From: DAOTWY01 sp003696565
Lineage (GTDB): Bacteria > Chloroflexota > Anaerolineae > Aggregatilineales > Phototrophicaceae
NCBI GenBank assembly: GCA_034435635.1
Contig: DAOTWY010000057.1
Span: 1-31,335, forward strand
DNA length: 31,335 bases
Direction of reading: 5' to 3'
Below the pieces are notes generated by a model. The model had not been told where the DNA came from. It worked only from the letters and a program-made list of their open reading frames with translations, and did no database searches. Positions 7,853-16,769 of this stretch are shown here, piece by piece. The translations under genes and the position numbers were made by a program. Every line of letters begins with the position of its first letter. Position 1 is the first letter of the stretch.

Positions 7853-10654
7853 ATGTTAGAAAGACTTGCTTTTTATTTCAGACATTCAACGAATGATCTA
7901 CGTGTGAACGGACAACGAACACTTTTTGCGTTGCTTTGTATTGCGGCGGGGGTCGCGGCGATTGTCAGCCTGCAAACGTTAGCGGTGATGATCGAAAACA
8001 CCCTAACCGGAAACTTACAACAACAAAATCGTGGTGATCTTCATTTGACGTATTATTATGGTAATCAATTTGGTCCAGATGATGAGACCCAACAAGAAGA
8101 TGTTGCCGATGTGCGTCAGCGTGACCGTCAAATTGATGCAGCTGCTCGTGATGGCTTGTTGGGCTATCGCAATACACGAGAAGCCGAAAGCAATGACCGC
8201 TGGAATTATCTTTTTACGCCGGCGGGTATTCAGGCTATCCAATCATTTTTAGATGAGCGTTTCCCCGGTCAGGCGGAACTTACCTATACTTGGTCGTTAG
8301 CCGGCTTTGGGGAGCAAATTTTTGGGAACGCCCCCGGTGCCACCATGACAAGACTAGATAACGGCGATTCACTCGCTCAATTGACTGTGTTCATGGTGGA
8401 TGGTGCTGTTTATCCATATTACAACACCATCACAACACAAGATGGCAAGCCGTTATCTGAGGTGTTGGTTGAACCAACTGATGTGGTTATAACTGAAATG
8501 GTGGCGGAAAATTTAGGTGTGCAAGTTGGGGATCGTGTCATCATTGATGGTGCAACGACCGAATTTGTTGTTAGAGGAATTGTCCCTACAGCTAGCGAAA
8601 TACGTGACCCGTTCACAGGGGTGTTTTTAAGTCTATTCGGTTACTATTATCTCGATATTGATGCCATTGATTACTTTGAGTCTGTTAACCCTGTAGCGGA
8701 TTCGATTTATATTCGCCTGCAAGACCCCTCTTTGAACGAGCAAGTAGCGGCAGCCTTAACTGAGGAATTTTCCTATTTACAGATCACAACAACAGAGGAC
8801 TTGCGTGAACTCAATGAAGAAATTGCGACGAATTTAGATACACTCGTTACAGTGATGGGGCTGCTTTCGATGTTGCTGGGTAGCATCGGCATTATTAACA
8901 CCATGCAAGTGGTTGTTCGCCGTCGCACGTTAGAAATCGCTGTCCTTAAAACAATTGGCTTACAAGGCAACCAGGTGACAATGTTGTTCCTTGTGCAAGC
9001 CTTTATGATGGGTGTGATAGGTAGTCTATTCGGTGTGTTGTTGGGCTGGGGAACCGTGTTTGTTATTCGTGGTGTGGCGGAAAACCTGCTTTCCCAAACG
9101 TTACCATTTCAAATTGCCGCCGAACCGGTTCTTGTTGGTTTGGTTGTAGGCACGGTTGTTACAACAGTATTCGGCTTTTTGCCCACACTTTCTGCTGGAC
9201 AGGTACGCCCTGGCATTGTATTACGCCCCACGGAAACAATCATACCGCGCGCTGGATGCTTAGCGACATTGGTCTCGCTAATTGGGACGATATTTGTGTT
9301 AAGTGTTATCGCACGGATTATTTTAGGTGGGAAATTTGTAATCGCTTTGGTGGCTGTTATTGGAGCGTTCATCGGTGCTGGGGTGGTTTTTGTTCTGTTG
9401 TGGGTGATGATCTGGCTAGTGGGACGTTTATTACCGTCGTTTGGGCTGGTTGATTTAAAGTTATCTAAGCGGCAGATGCTCAGTGAACGTAGCCGAGGGG
9501 CAATCACATTGTTGGCGTTGGTGGTCGCTGTATTTTCACTTAGTACCATCACGTTGTTTGCTGATTCGTTTACCAACTTGCTTAACAGCTTATTAGAAGA
9601 TGAACAGGCTTATCCGGTTATTGTACAAGCCCCGTTTGGAGGGACAGCAGCACTCAACCGCTCGTTGGAGATTATCCAACAAAGCGAGGTAGTGGAAAAG
9701 TATAGTGTCAGCAATACATATGAGAATGTGTCACTTGTTTCAATAGAAACAACCACTGGCGAACAATATCAGTCCATCAACGATGTTATCAGCCGTGTAC
9801 GACAAATTGCACAAGCCAATAACAGCTCATTTGTTGTCTCGGATATTTCTCAACTCAACTCATTTAATCTCAATGCCTTGCCTACTAATGAAATTCTGGA
9901 AGGACGCGGGTTAAACGAAACAGACATCGCCACCCCTGGTTTGGTCTTGATGGAAAGCGATGCCACACGCTATGACGTGATCGGTTTGGGCGATCAAATT
10001 ACGTTGAAGATTAAAGATCAAACCATCACCTTCACTGTTGTTGGAATCGCAGCACTCCCACAAGACACAATTGGAACCAACATTGCGTTTAACAGTTTTA
10101 CGCTGAACGATGTTGTTGCAGGTATCCCCCCAGATGATGCGATCATTGCGGTGGATGTGGATGCAACAGATATGGGGACGCTCCGCCGTGAACTATCTGT
10201 TATTCCTGGGGTGTTTATATTTGATTTACGGATGATTACAAACTTGGTCGAAACACTGTTAGCACAATTTCGTGCATTTCCAACGATGGTAGCGTTACTT
10301 GGCTTGGTGGTTGGTGGCGTGGTAATTGCCAATTCAGTAGCCTTGGCAACGTTGGAACGGCGCAAGCAAATTGCTGTGATGAAGTCCGTTGGTTTACAGC
10401 GTGAGCGTGTCCTTATTATGCTTTTGCTGGAATATGGGCTATTAGGGTTGATCGGTGGATTATTAGGTGTTGGATCAGGACTAGTGACCCTTGTTGTCAT
10501 TTCTGCTAATATTGATTTACCACTTGAAGTTATCCCATTTGGGGCTGCATTTTTACTGATGGCGTTGTGTGTGGCTGTGGCATTAATCGCAGCTTCTACA
10601 ACGGCTTGGGGTGCAGCCAGTGAAAAACCGCTAAACGTTTTACGATACGAATAG
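7853..10654 (+). CDS. ABC transporter permease with two FtsX domains
   Basis: A 933-residue permease that looks like two MacB/LolC-type halves fused. The first half has a membrane helix at about 23-46, a large extracytoplasmic domain (about 47-325) and an FtsX domain with three helices (about 328-462; TLEIAVLKTIGLQ). Helices near 470-530 link to the second half: a helix at about 552-575, a second outside domain, and a second FtsX domain (about 800-933; KQIAVMKSVGLQ). The repeated IAVxKxxGLQ motif supports internal duplication. A single chain would thus supply both permease halves, with two copies of the ATPase beneath. AGAGGGA lies about 10 nt before the ATG. The substrate cannot be told; the first outside domain has an unusual Gln/Asp-rich insert near residues 75-110. 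Confidence 0.88.
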   Translation: MLERLAFYFRHSTNDLRVNGQRTLFALLCIAAGVAAIVSLQTLAVMIENTLTGNLQQQNRGDLHLTYYYGNQFGPDDETQQEDVADVRQRDRQIDAAARDGLLGYRNTREAESNDRWNYLFTPAGIQAIQSFLDERFPGQAELTYTWSLAGFGEQIFGNAPGATMTRLDNGDSLAQLTVFMVDGAVYPYYNTITTQDGKPLSEVLVEPTDVVITEMVAENLGVQVGDRVIIDGATTEFVVRGIVPTASEIRDPFTGVFLSLFGYYYLDIDAIDYFESVNPVADSIYIRLQDPSLNEQVAAALTEEFSYLQITTTEDLRELNEEIATNLDTLVTVMGLLSMLLGSIGIINTMQVVVRRRTLEIAVLKTIGLQGNQVTMLFLVQAFMMGVIGSLFGVLLGWGTVFVIRGVAENLLSQTLPFQIAAEPVLVGLVVGTVVTTVFGFLPTLSAGQVRPGIVLRPTETIIPRAGCLATLVSLIGTIFVLSVIARIILGGKFVIALVAVIGAFIGAGVVFVLLWVMIWLVGRLLPSFGLVDLKLSKRQMLSERSRGAITLLALVVAVFSLSTITLFADSFTNLLNSLLEDEQAYPVIVQAPFGGTAALNRSLEIIQQSEVVEKYSVSNTYENVSLVSIETTTGEQYQSINDVISRVRQIAQANNSSFVVSDISQLNSFNLNALPTNEILEGRGLNETDIATPGLVLMESDATRYDVIGLGDQITLKIKDQTITFTVVGIAALPQDTIGTNIAFNSFTLNDVVAGIPPDDAIIAVDVDATDMGTLRRELSVIPGVFIFDLRMITNLVETLLAQFRAFPTMVALLGLVVGGVVIANSVALATLERRKQIAVMKSVGLQRERVLIMLLLEYGLLGLIGGLLGVGSGLVTLVVISANIDLPLEVIPFGAAFLLMALCVAVALIAASTTAWGAASEKPLNVLRYE

Positions 10655-10668
10655 CAATAATGACGTTA

Positions 10669-10695
10669 AGCGCGTGGGGTTTGCCCCCGCGCGCT
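10669..10695 (+). terminator. GC-rich inverted repeat after the permease gene, possible terminator
   Basis: AGCGCG...GGGG (10669-10679) pairs with CCCC...CGCGCT (10684-10695) around a TTTG loop, 15 bp after the permease stop. No clear T-run follows, so a rho-independent terminator is only possible. Confidence 0.4.
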
Positions 10696-10809
10696 AGCCT
10701 TGATCTCTCCTCTCCCCACACGGGAAATGTGCGTTAATTCCTCATTCCCCCCTGGCGAAACTGGCATTATATCTGACATATAAAACGAATTTCTAACTTT
10801 AATCTTCTG

Positions 10810-10818
10810 TGCTATGAT
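10810..10818 (+). promoter_or_regulatory. Extended -10 promoter for the 800-residue acyltransferase-like gene
   Basis: TGCTATGAT carries the TGn extension and a 5/6 match to TATAAT (10813-10818). A poor -35 (TTCTAA, 10791-10796) lies 16 bp upstream. The start of transcription would be near 10825, just before the GAGGAG ribosome-binding site at 10835-10840. Confidence 0.45.
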
Positions 10819-10847
10819 TTCAATGACACACATTGAGGAGTCTTGCC

Positions 10848-13250
10848 ATGCCAGATGCTGACCAATACTATCAGGCAACCCAAATTACAGCTGATGATCT
10901 TCGTACAATTGCGCGCTCATTGGCAATTGATGAAGTCACCCGCTTAGCTTTACCAGAAGTAGATGAAGTTGTGGATGTTGTCTCGCGGGTTGTACCAGCG
11001 GGTAATGTCCCTGCGCTTATTTTAAGTGGGCTTTCACGCTTGAATGGTCGCAACGCACACCCCGACATTGTTAAGCGGGATGTGAATATGTTATTCAAAG
11101 GCGTGGAAACCATGCTAGATAAAGCGGTTTACGGCACATTTTTTGCTGGTCCTGCGGCGGTTATTTGGGGGTATCAAAACTTATTAAAATTAGCGGGTAA
11201 AGACCCCAATGATTCCTTTCCAGAAGGCACCTGGCAATTTTATGTTGAATATGCCTTGCGGGAAGATACTGCACGTCATGCCAATGAAACACATGGATTT
11301 GATACCACCCTCAACCGTCATGGCATCAAGCTTTCACGGGTAGATCGTATCACAGCCTGGGTCATGTCGGCAATTCGCATGCTAGCCGATTATGACAACT
11401 TGTTAGAAAACGAATGGCGAGAACGGGTTTATACAGATTTACTCAAAAAAGCAGCTTCCGGCTTTTCAACACAATATGATGATGTGTATATCAATTGGCA
11501 AAAACAAATCCCTTATAGTAAACGCTCGGACTCAAAAGAAGAAGAAACCTATTCAACGTATCGCCGACGCAAATTTGATGAATATTTTGAACCCATTATC
11601 CGCAAAACCCCATCAAACGTGATGGGACACTGGTTAGAGCTGGTGCGCGATGCCAAAATCCGGGATTTACGGAATTACATCAAACAGATGACTATCCTTG
11701 CAACATTACAACCAAGTAATTATAACGAGACGCGAATCCCAATCGAACGCTCCAAAGCATTAATTGGGGTTATTCATCGTGGGGTTTATTATTTTATACC
11801 GATGTGCCGCCCCGGAACACAAGAGTTGATGGATGTTCATACTGTCCGCCGTTGGGTAGCCGCAATACTAAAAGTCGCTGGCAATTTTCCCCCTGCTGAA
11901 CTTTCATTGTTGGCAAACCTCAAACGAAGTGTTTTACCAACACTTAACCTCTCTGATACTTTGCGCCACGACCTTCAGTTATTACAATCTGCGCCGATTT
12001 TAATCAATACCGATATTCGCCCACGCTATTTACCTTTAGCAGAAATTCGGCAAACCGAACGCGGTATCGGTGATCACCCCCTGACGTTGTTTGATACTGG
12101 TGAGACCTTTGTTTTTGATCAATCACATATCTTTTTTGATGGAACATGGGGGGCTGCTTTTGCAGAGATCATGACGAACGAAGCAATTGCATGGGGCGTG
12201 TATTTAAGCACCTTAAACGAGGTTGTTCCTGCCCCAACGCCCCCAACTTCACCAGCGTTTCAATTAACTAATGCAGATCGAAACGCTGTGCGTCATGCCG
12301 CTTGTATTACAGCAGAAGTCAGCGCAGAAAATGACACAATCAAATTAGAACGTCTGGTAAATTTACGGCAAATGTTCAAACAGCGTAGCCAACAAATTAA
12401 ACTGACGGTGAATGATTTGTTATTGCTCTATCGTGCAATTCATGGTTTAACTTATACACCAAACCCAGATTTGTTACATGAGCTTGAAAAATTAGCTCAA
12501 AAAGCCGAAACAAGCACCGCCGCCAAAGCAGCCCTTCATGCCATACAAGAACACCTAAACCCCACCATTCTCATGCCTGTGGATGCCAGCCAAACAAACC
12601 CACGTGATCGTCTATATCCAATTAGTTTTGAAGTCCCCTTGGCAGACTTGAATTTAATAGGATTACACGATAAGACATTAGCCGCATTAGATGACTATAT
12701 CAACACAAGGGATACTATGGCGTATGATGCCTTCTACAAACATCAACGAAAATATCTCGCTACTTTAGCCGGCTTTGGTGAGGTGATGGTGCGGGCAAAA
12801 GCTGTGGCAGTCTCTGGCGAAAGTGCTAGCGTGGGGACGATTAAATTGTTGGCGCATATGCCAATGGCATTACGACGGTTATTAGATAAAATCCCCAACC
12901 GTTTTGATGTTCTCAACGATATTATTAAAGGGCGAGAGGTGTTTTCTAACATCGGTCAAGTTGCCCCAAATAGCTCACTGTGTCGGTTTATCACCGCCAA
13001 AGATGATAACGATAAAAAAACATTGGCATGGGGAGTTATTACAGATACTAATGGCGTGATCCATCTTTCTTTAAGAGATTTTCGTCCGCATGTTGGTTTA
13101 TTGATTAAAGCGGGTTATCGTGATTTAGCCAAACGCATAACGCAAGATTATTTGGATGAATATGCCAATGGATTCAACCGTTATATCCAGGAGCTATGGC
13201 GGATAACAGCAGCCAGTAAAGAAAAAAGACTCACCAACCCAAACTGGTGA
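10848..13250 (+). CDS. 800-residue protein: novel N-terminal domain joined to a divergent choline/carnitine acyltransferase-like region
   Basis: No standard family name comes to mind for the whole protein. From about residue 295 the order of motifs follows carnitine/choline acyltransferases: T295-R-I-P298, then IHRGVYYFI (309-317, the family's strand-turn-strand), then QSHIFFDG, where His427-x3-Asp431-Gly432 matches the catalytic HxxxDG. FSNIG at 699-703 and a following beta hairpin fit the C-terminal half. The N-terminal 290 residues are helical and hold an unusual cluster E139-D140-x3-H144-x2-E147-x-H149, which could bind metal. No signal peptide or membrane segment is seen, so it is probably cytoplasmic. 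ATG 10848 is chosen over TTG 10833 because GAGGAG precedes it by 7 nt. It stands alone with its own promoter and terminator. Predicted role: acyl transfer from CoA to an unknown acceptor, moderately supported. Confidence 0.5.
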   Translation: MPDADQYYQATQITADDLRTIARSLAIDEVTRLALPEVDEVVDVVSRVVPAGNVPALILSGLSRLNGRNAHPDIVKRDVNMLFKGVETMLDKAVYGTFFAGPAAVIWGYQNLLKLAGKDPNDSFPEGTWQFYVEYALREDTARHANETHGFDTTLNRHGIKLSRVDRITAWVMSAIRMLADYDNLLENEWRERVYTDLLKKAASGFSTQYDDVYINWQKQIPYSKRSDSKEEETYSTYRRRKFDEYFEPIIRKTPSNVMGHWLELVRDAKIRDLRNYIKQMTILATLQPSNYNETRIPIERSKALIGVIHRGVYYFIPMCRPGTQELMDVHTVRRWVAAILKVAGNFPPAELSLLANLKRSVLPTLNLSDTLRHDLQLLQSAPILINTDIRPRYLPLAEIRQTERGIGDHPLTLFDTGETFVFDQSHIFFDGTWGAAFAEIMTNEAIAWGVYLSTLNEVVPAPTPPTSPAFQLTNADRNAVRHAACITAEVSAENDTIKLERLVNLRQMFKQRSQQIKLTVNDLLLLYRAIHGLTYTPNPDLLHELEKLAQKAETSTAAKAALHAIQEHLNPTILMPVDASQTNPRDRLYPISFEVPLADLNLIGLHDKTLAALDDYINTRDTMAYDAFYKHQRKYLATLAGFGEVMVRAKAVAVSGESASVGTIKLLAHMPMALRRLLDKIPNRFDVLNDIIKGREVFSNIGQVAPNSSLCRFITAKDDNDKKTLAWGVITDTNGVIHLSLRDFRPHVGLLIKAGYRDLAKRITQDYLDEYANGFNRYIQELWRITAASKEKRLTNPNW

Positions 13251-13276
13251 TAAAACTATTCAATATAGAAATAAAA

Positions 13277-13301
13277 AAGCCCACTATGATCTAATGGGCT
13301 T
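13277..13301. terminator. Bidirectional terminator between convergent genes
   Basis: AAGCCCA (13277-13283) and TGGGCTT (13295-13301) form a stem with an 11-nt loop. On the minus strand the stem is followed by TTTTTTATTT, a good rho-independent terminator for the peptidase gene. On the plus strand only a weak T-stretch follows. Confidence 0.7.
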
Positions 13302-13322
13302 AATTGATCAAAAATATGTTTT

Positions 13323-16300
13323 CTACTCAAGCGGATAGATATAAAATCCATCAATCATTGGCTCTAGCAAGGATTTATATGTTTCCGCAGCTGATTCGCT
13401 ATCCGGGGTTTGCGTCCAGATAACATAGGCTTTGCCGTTCATCAGGGTGACATACATCCGTGAGATATAAACTTGTTCACCTTTGGTCACATTAAAAATC
13501 ACCGCGCTCCAAGGATGATAGCCATTATATGTCCGCGTACCAAGTACCTCGTATCCATCAGAACCGACTGCCCCATATTGCACGACATAATTTGATGCTA
13601 ATTGAGAAGCGGTATTTTCGCCCGGCGGTAATGTCGTCATCGCCACAAATGTGTTTGGATCATCAACGGGTGAATAGCGTGTCCAAATCCCTTCTTGTGA
13701 TTGCTCAAAATTAGCTGGAATGGGATATTCAACCTCTTCTACAAATGGCGCACGCCCAAATCCGGTATAATAGCTGAAATGCCAGGTATAAACCGATGTT
13801 TCATCAAAGGCTGCTGCATCCACCAACTGGAGATTTTCAATCATTTGCTGATAAATCGGGGCAATATCTGCCTGCCCATTAATTGACTGTGCCGTGAAGA
13901 TCAAGCCAAACTTCGTTGTTGGGTTATACATAGCTGCAGCTTGAACATCGTAAGTATTACCATCCAATGTATAGGTAAATGTGAACTCAATCGCCGGGTT
14001 TCCGTTAATGGTTGTGGATGTATACTGACGATCCCATATGACATTCGCAAAATAAGGATACGCCCCAGATGTAAACACCCAATCCACCACATTTTCTAGG
14101 TTTTCTGCTAAGTTTTCTGCACGTGCTAAATAGACGGAAATATTTGCCGTGCCATCTAAACTGACGGATTGATAAGCACGAAGCACATCATTAGGCACCA
14201 AGAACGTCCAATTTTTAGGTCTCGTCACTGTGAAACCACGGAATAAATAGGTGTTTGCCCGTAGATCAGCATTTACGCCTGTATTATCCACCGAGACGGT
14301 TTCAGCAGCGTAACCGGTTGTTCCACCATAGGCTGACGCAAGTAAACCGATGTTGTAATCCCCGGCAGGTGCCGGCTCAAATGTGTAAGTCAAGCCTTCT
14401 GCAGACCATATATAGCTATTACCTGGTTCAGTTACAATCCGTCCATCTGGCGTAACGATGCCTCGATACGCCACAAATGTAGACCCTTCAGGAATACTAA
14501 CAACTGCTAATGCATCACTACCAGACGAGCGATTAACCACACGTAACACACGCCCTACCCCATCCGGTGCATCCAACGCATTACTAAACACCACACTGAC
14601 ATCATTCCAAGCTGAGCCACCGGGTTCTTGGTATACGCCATCTAGGAATGCAACATCATCATTGATGACTAGCAACTCATTATGAGCTGTTGTGCCATCG
14701 CTAATAACTGGCAAGGCAACATCCCAGAAGAATTCAGAGACATTGACACCGTCATACCATTGATTAACAAGATCAGGACTGCCGTTCTCATCAAAACCAG
14801 GTACAAGCACCCGCTCGGAAGATAACCGTATTGCGCTGCCATCTGGTTGAATCTGATCGTAAGTCGCCTCAACAAATGCGATATCATGACCGACAATTTC
14901 AAATGAAAAAGTCACTGGTGAGGTCACACTCGCCGTATCGAATGGATAAACGTTCGTAATATTGACTTTGGGCGCAACTGGTGGATGGAACGGCACGCCT
15001 AGCTCGCTGCCCATCCAGACCTGAGGCGTGACGATGTTGTAATAGTTACGCAGCATCCGCCCCCATTCAGATAGTGGACTATCTAGCAAATATTGACGTT
15101 GAAAGCGTGCGCTGACTTCTGGGAAGTAAATACTGTAGTAGGAGATACGATCTCGCACACTATCGCCGCCATTTTTATAGATAATCGCACTGTCTAAAGC
15201 ATCTAAAACCGCTGTTGCGGCATCAATCAACGCACCTTCTTGTGTGTTGATAATGACCTGACGCATAAAACTACCCAAATCAATCAAAGATGAGCCACCC
15301 GCAAACTGTGTGTAAGTATAAGTATTTGTTCGCGCTGCGCCGATTGTTTGGGCGTATAGTTCTGGGTTTTCATTAACTATTGCAGCAAATTCTTCTACTG
15401 CTTGCCGTACCGGGTCAAACTGGGTGAGGTCGCTGACTGCATAGGTAAAATATGTTGTATCAGGATTACCGGACAATAACATATCCTGAAGAATATATTT
15501 ATCAACCAATGAAGAGCTAGCTGTTGGAACATCAAGTGTGGCACCAGCCGCGTTCATTTGTCGTAACAAGACAGCCATATCTAATGCAGGGTCAACCACA
15601 ATCTCCGGTGATGCCAGAGAGTATGTAAAATATGGACTTACACCCGTAAAATATTCAATACTGCTCATTGAACAGGCATCATTGATTAGTAGGTCAAATC
15701 GTTCTACTCCAGCTGCCTGAGTAGCAATTTGAAAAGCCTGTGTTAACTGTGGCACTGTGATGATGCTATATGCTAAATCTGGATTTTGCATCACAGCAGT
15801 GTCATCTGTAACGATACCTTTCCATGCAGCCCCATGGCTAGCGATTGAAACCGCATAATGTTCTGCAGGATAGTGTTGAATACCCCAAACTAAAAATTGG
15901 GCAAGTAGCTCACCACGTCCGGTGTCTTGTGTGCCAAGTTCTGCTAAGGGTTGGCTATCAATAGTAGGTGGATAAACCAGTGTCTCATCAGCAGAAAGGT
16001 CAGCTGTGATTTCATAAACACGTGCCCCTACCCAGTTGCCATTTGCATCACTATATTCTGGATGGCGATCCAGCAGCATAATGACGCGCACGTTCGCATT
16101 ACTGCCACCGCCAATCTCAAATTCATTAAAATCAAATTGCAATCCAGGTTCTAGATTATTATCGCCACCATAATAGGCGAAAACGGTCCACTGGGCTGTG
16201 GGTTGAGGAGCAAGCGCAGGGAAACCCGTTGCTGTAATGGCTTCTGGTGAGACATTGAACTGTGGGATGATTTGCTGCTCTGGGATCACCTCAATGCGCA

Positions 16301-16691
16301 TTTCATATCCACCAAAACTCGCTCCATCCGCAACGCCATAACGGGTTGCTATGGCAGTGTAATTTCCTGCGGCTGCCTGTGGAAATTCCAGGTAGGAGCT
16401 AAAATCGCCACGCGCTCGGTCATCATTTTCATCAATGATGTTTCCATTACCGTCAACGAGATATAAATATGGGTCAAGGTTTCCTGGATTGTTTGAATCC
16501 GGCACTAAATCCAAGATAATCGTACTGCCGTCTTGTTCCACTGTGAAAGGATATTCCACATAGGGAACAAAGTTATTGATGATGCCACTATAAACCTGCT
16601 GTGTGGTTGCTGGTTGTGGTGCCGCATCAACCACAGGCATAATGCTTAAAAGCAACATCATGAATATCAAAAACATTGGTTTTTGTCTCAT
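13323..16691 (-). CDS. Secreted clostripain-family (C11) cysteine peptidase with pre-peptidase and PsbP-like domains
   Basis: A signal peptide (about 1-24, ending near VVDAAPQP) is followed by a PPC-type beta domain (about 32-125; DPYLYLVDGNGN). The peptidase domain comes next (about 165-580): WTVFAYYGGDNNLE opens it, catalytic His286 sits in ASHGAAW and catalytic Cys340 in NDACSM. A beta-sandwich region (about 600-810) follows, then two tandem modules (about 820-985 and 990-1122) that resemble PsbP/DUF1795-like folds. C11 peptidases cut after basic residues and are usually self-activated outside the cell. ATG 16691 is chosen over GTG 16703 because GGTGG lies about 8 nt upstream of it. At 1122 residues it is much longer than clostripain. 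Substrates and anchoring are unknown; no C-terminal sorting signal was seen. Confidence 0.85.
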   Translation of the reverse strand: MRQKPMFLIFMMLLLSIMPVVDAAPQPATTQQVYSGIINNFVPYVEYPFTVEQDGSTIILDLVPDSNNPGNLDPYLYLVDGNGNIIDENDDRARGDFSSYLEFPQAAAGNYTAIATRYGVADGASFGGYEMRIEVIPEQQIIPQFNVSPEAITATGFPALAPQPTAQWTVFAYYGGDNNLEPGLQFDFNEFEIGGGSNANVRVIMLLDRHPEYSDANGNWVGARVYEITADLSADETLVYPPTIDSQPLAELGTQDTGRGELLAQFLVWGIQHYPAEHYAVSIASHGAAWKGIVTDDTAVMQNPDLAYSIITVPQLTQAFQIATQAAGVERFDLLINDACSMSSIEYFTGVSPYFTYSLASPEIVVDPALDMAVLLRQMNAAGATLDVPTASSSLVDKYILQDMLLSGNPDTTYFTYAVSDLTQFDPVRQAVEEFAAIVNENPELYAQTIGAARTNTYTYTQFAGGSSLIDLGSFMRQVIINTQEGALIDAATAVLDALDSAIIYKNGGDSVRDRISYYSIYFPEVSARFQRQYLLDSPLSEWGRMLRNYYNIVTPQVWMGSELGVPFHPPVAPKVNITNVYPFDTASVTSPVTFSFEIVGHDIAFVEATYDQIQPDGSAIRLSSERVLVPGFDENGSPDLVNQWYDGVNVSEFFWDVALPVISDGTTAHNELLVINDDVAFLDGVYQEPGGSAWNDVSVVFSNALDAPDGVGRVLRVVNRSSGSDALAVVSIPEGSTFVAYRGIVTPDGRIVTEPGNSYIWSAEGLTYTFEPAPAGDYNIGLLASAYGGTTGYAAETVSVDNTGVNADLRANTYLFRGFTVTRPKNWTFLVPNDVLRAYQSVSLDGTANISVYLARAENLAENLENVVDWVFTSGAYPYFANVIWDRQYTSTTINGNPAIEFTFTYTLDGNTYDVQAAAMYNPTTKFGLIFTAQSINGQADIAPIYQQMIENLQLVDAAAFDETSVYTWHFSYYTGFGRAPFVEEVEYPIPANFEQSQEGIWTRYSPVDDPNTFVAMTTLPPGENTASQLASNYVVQYGAVGSDGYEVLGTRTYNGYHPWSAVIFNVTKGEQVYISRMYVTLMNGKAYVIWTQTPDSESAAETYKSLLEPMIDGFYIYPLE

Positions 16692-16710
16692 TGTTATTTC
16701 CACCAGATAT

Positions 16711-16749
16711 AAAAAACGGGAGCGGGTGACAAATCACCAACCGCCCCCG
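16711..16749 (-). terminator. Rho-independent terminator of the small secreted protein gene
   Basis: Read on the minus strand, a GC-rich stem (CGGGGGCGG...CCGCTCCCG, 16749 down to 16717, with an inner GGTGA/TCACC stem) is followed directly by TTTTTT (16716-16711). It lies between the small secreted protein gene and the peptidase gene and ends about 20 bp before the peptidase start. Confidence 0.75.
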
Positions 16750-16769
16750 CCAAAGCGTTCAAGAGCAAA

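Noticed and set aside
9109..9576. Open minus-strand frame of 155 codons inside the permease gene.
   Set aside because: It lies opposite a strongly supported gene, has no ribosome-binding site and reads as low-complexity Thr/Asn-rich sequence, a typical antisense shadow.
10018..10500. Open minus-strand frame of 160 codons inside the permease gene.
   Set aside because: Same reasons: antisense to the second FtsX domain and rich in Ser/Thr/Pro without any family motif.
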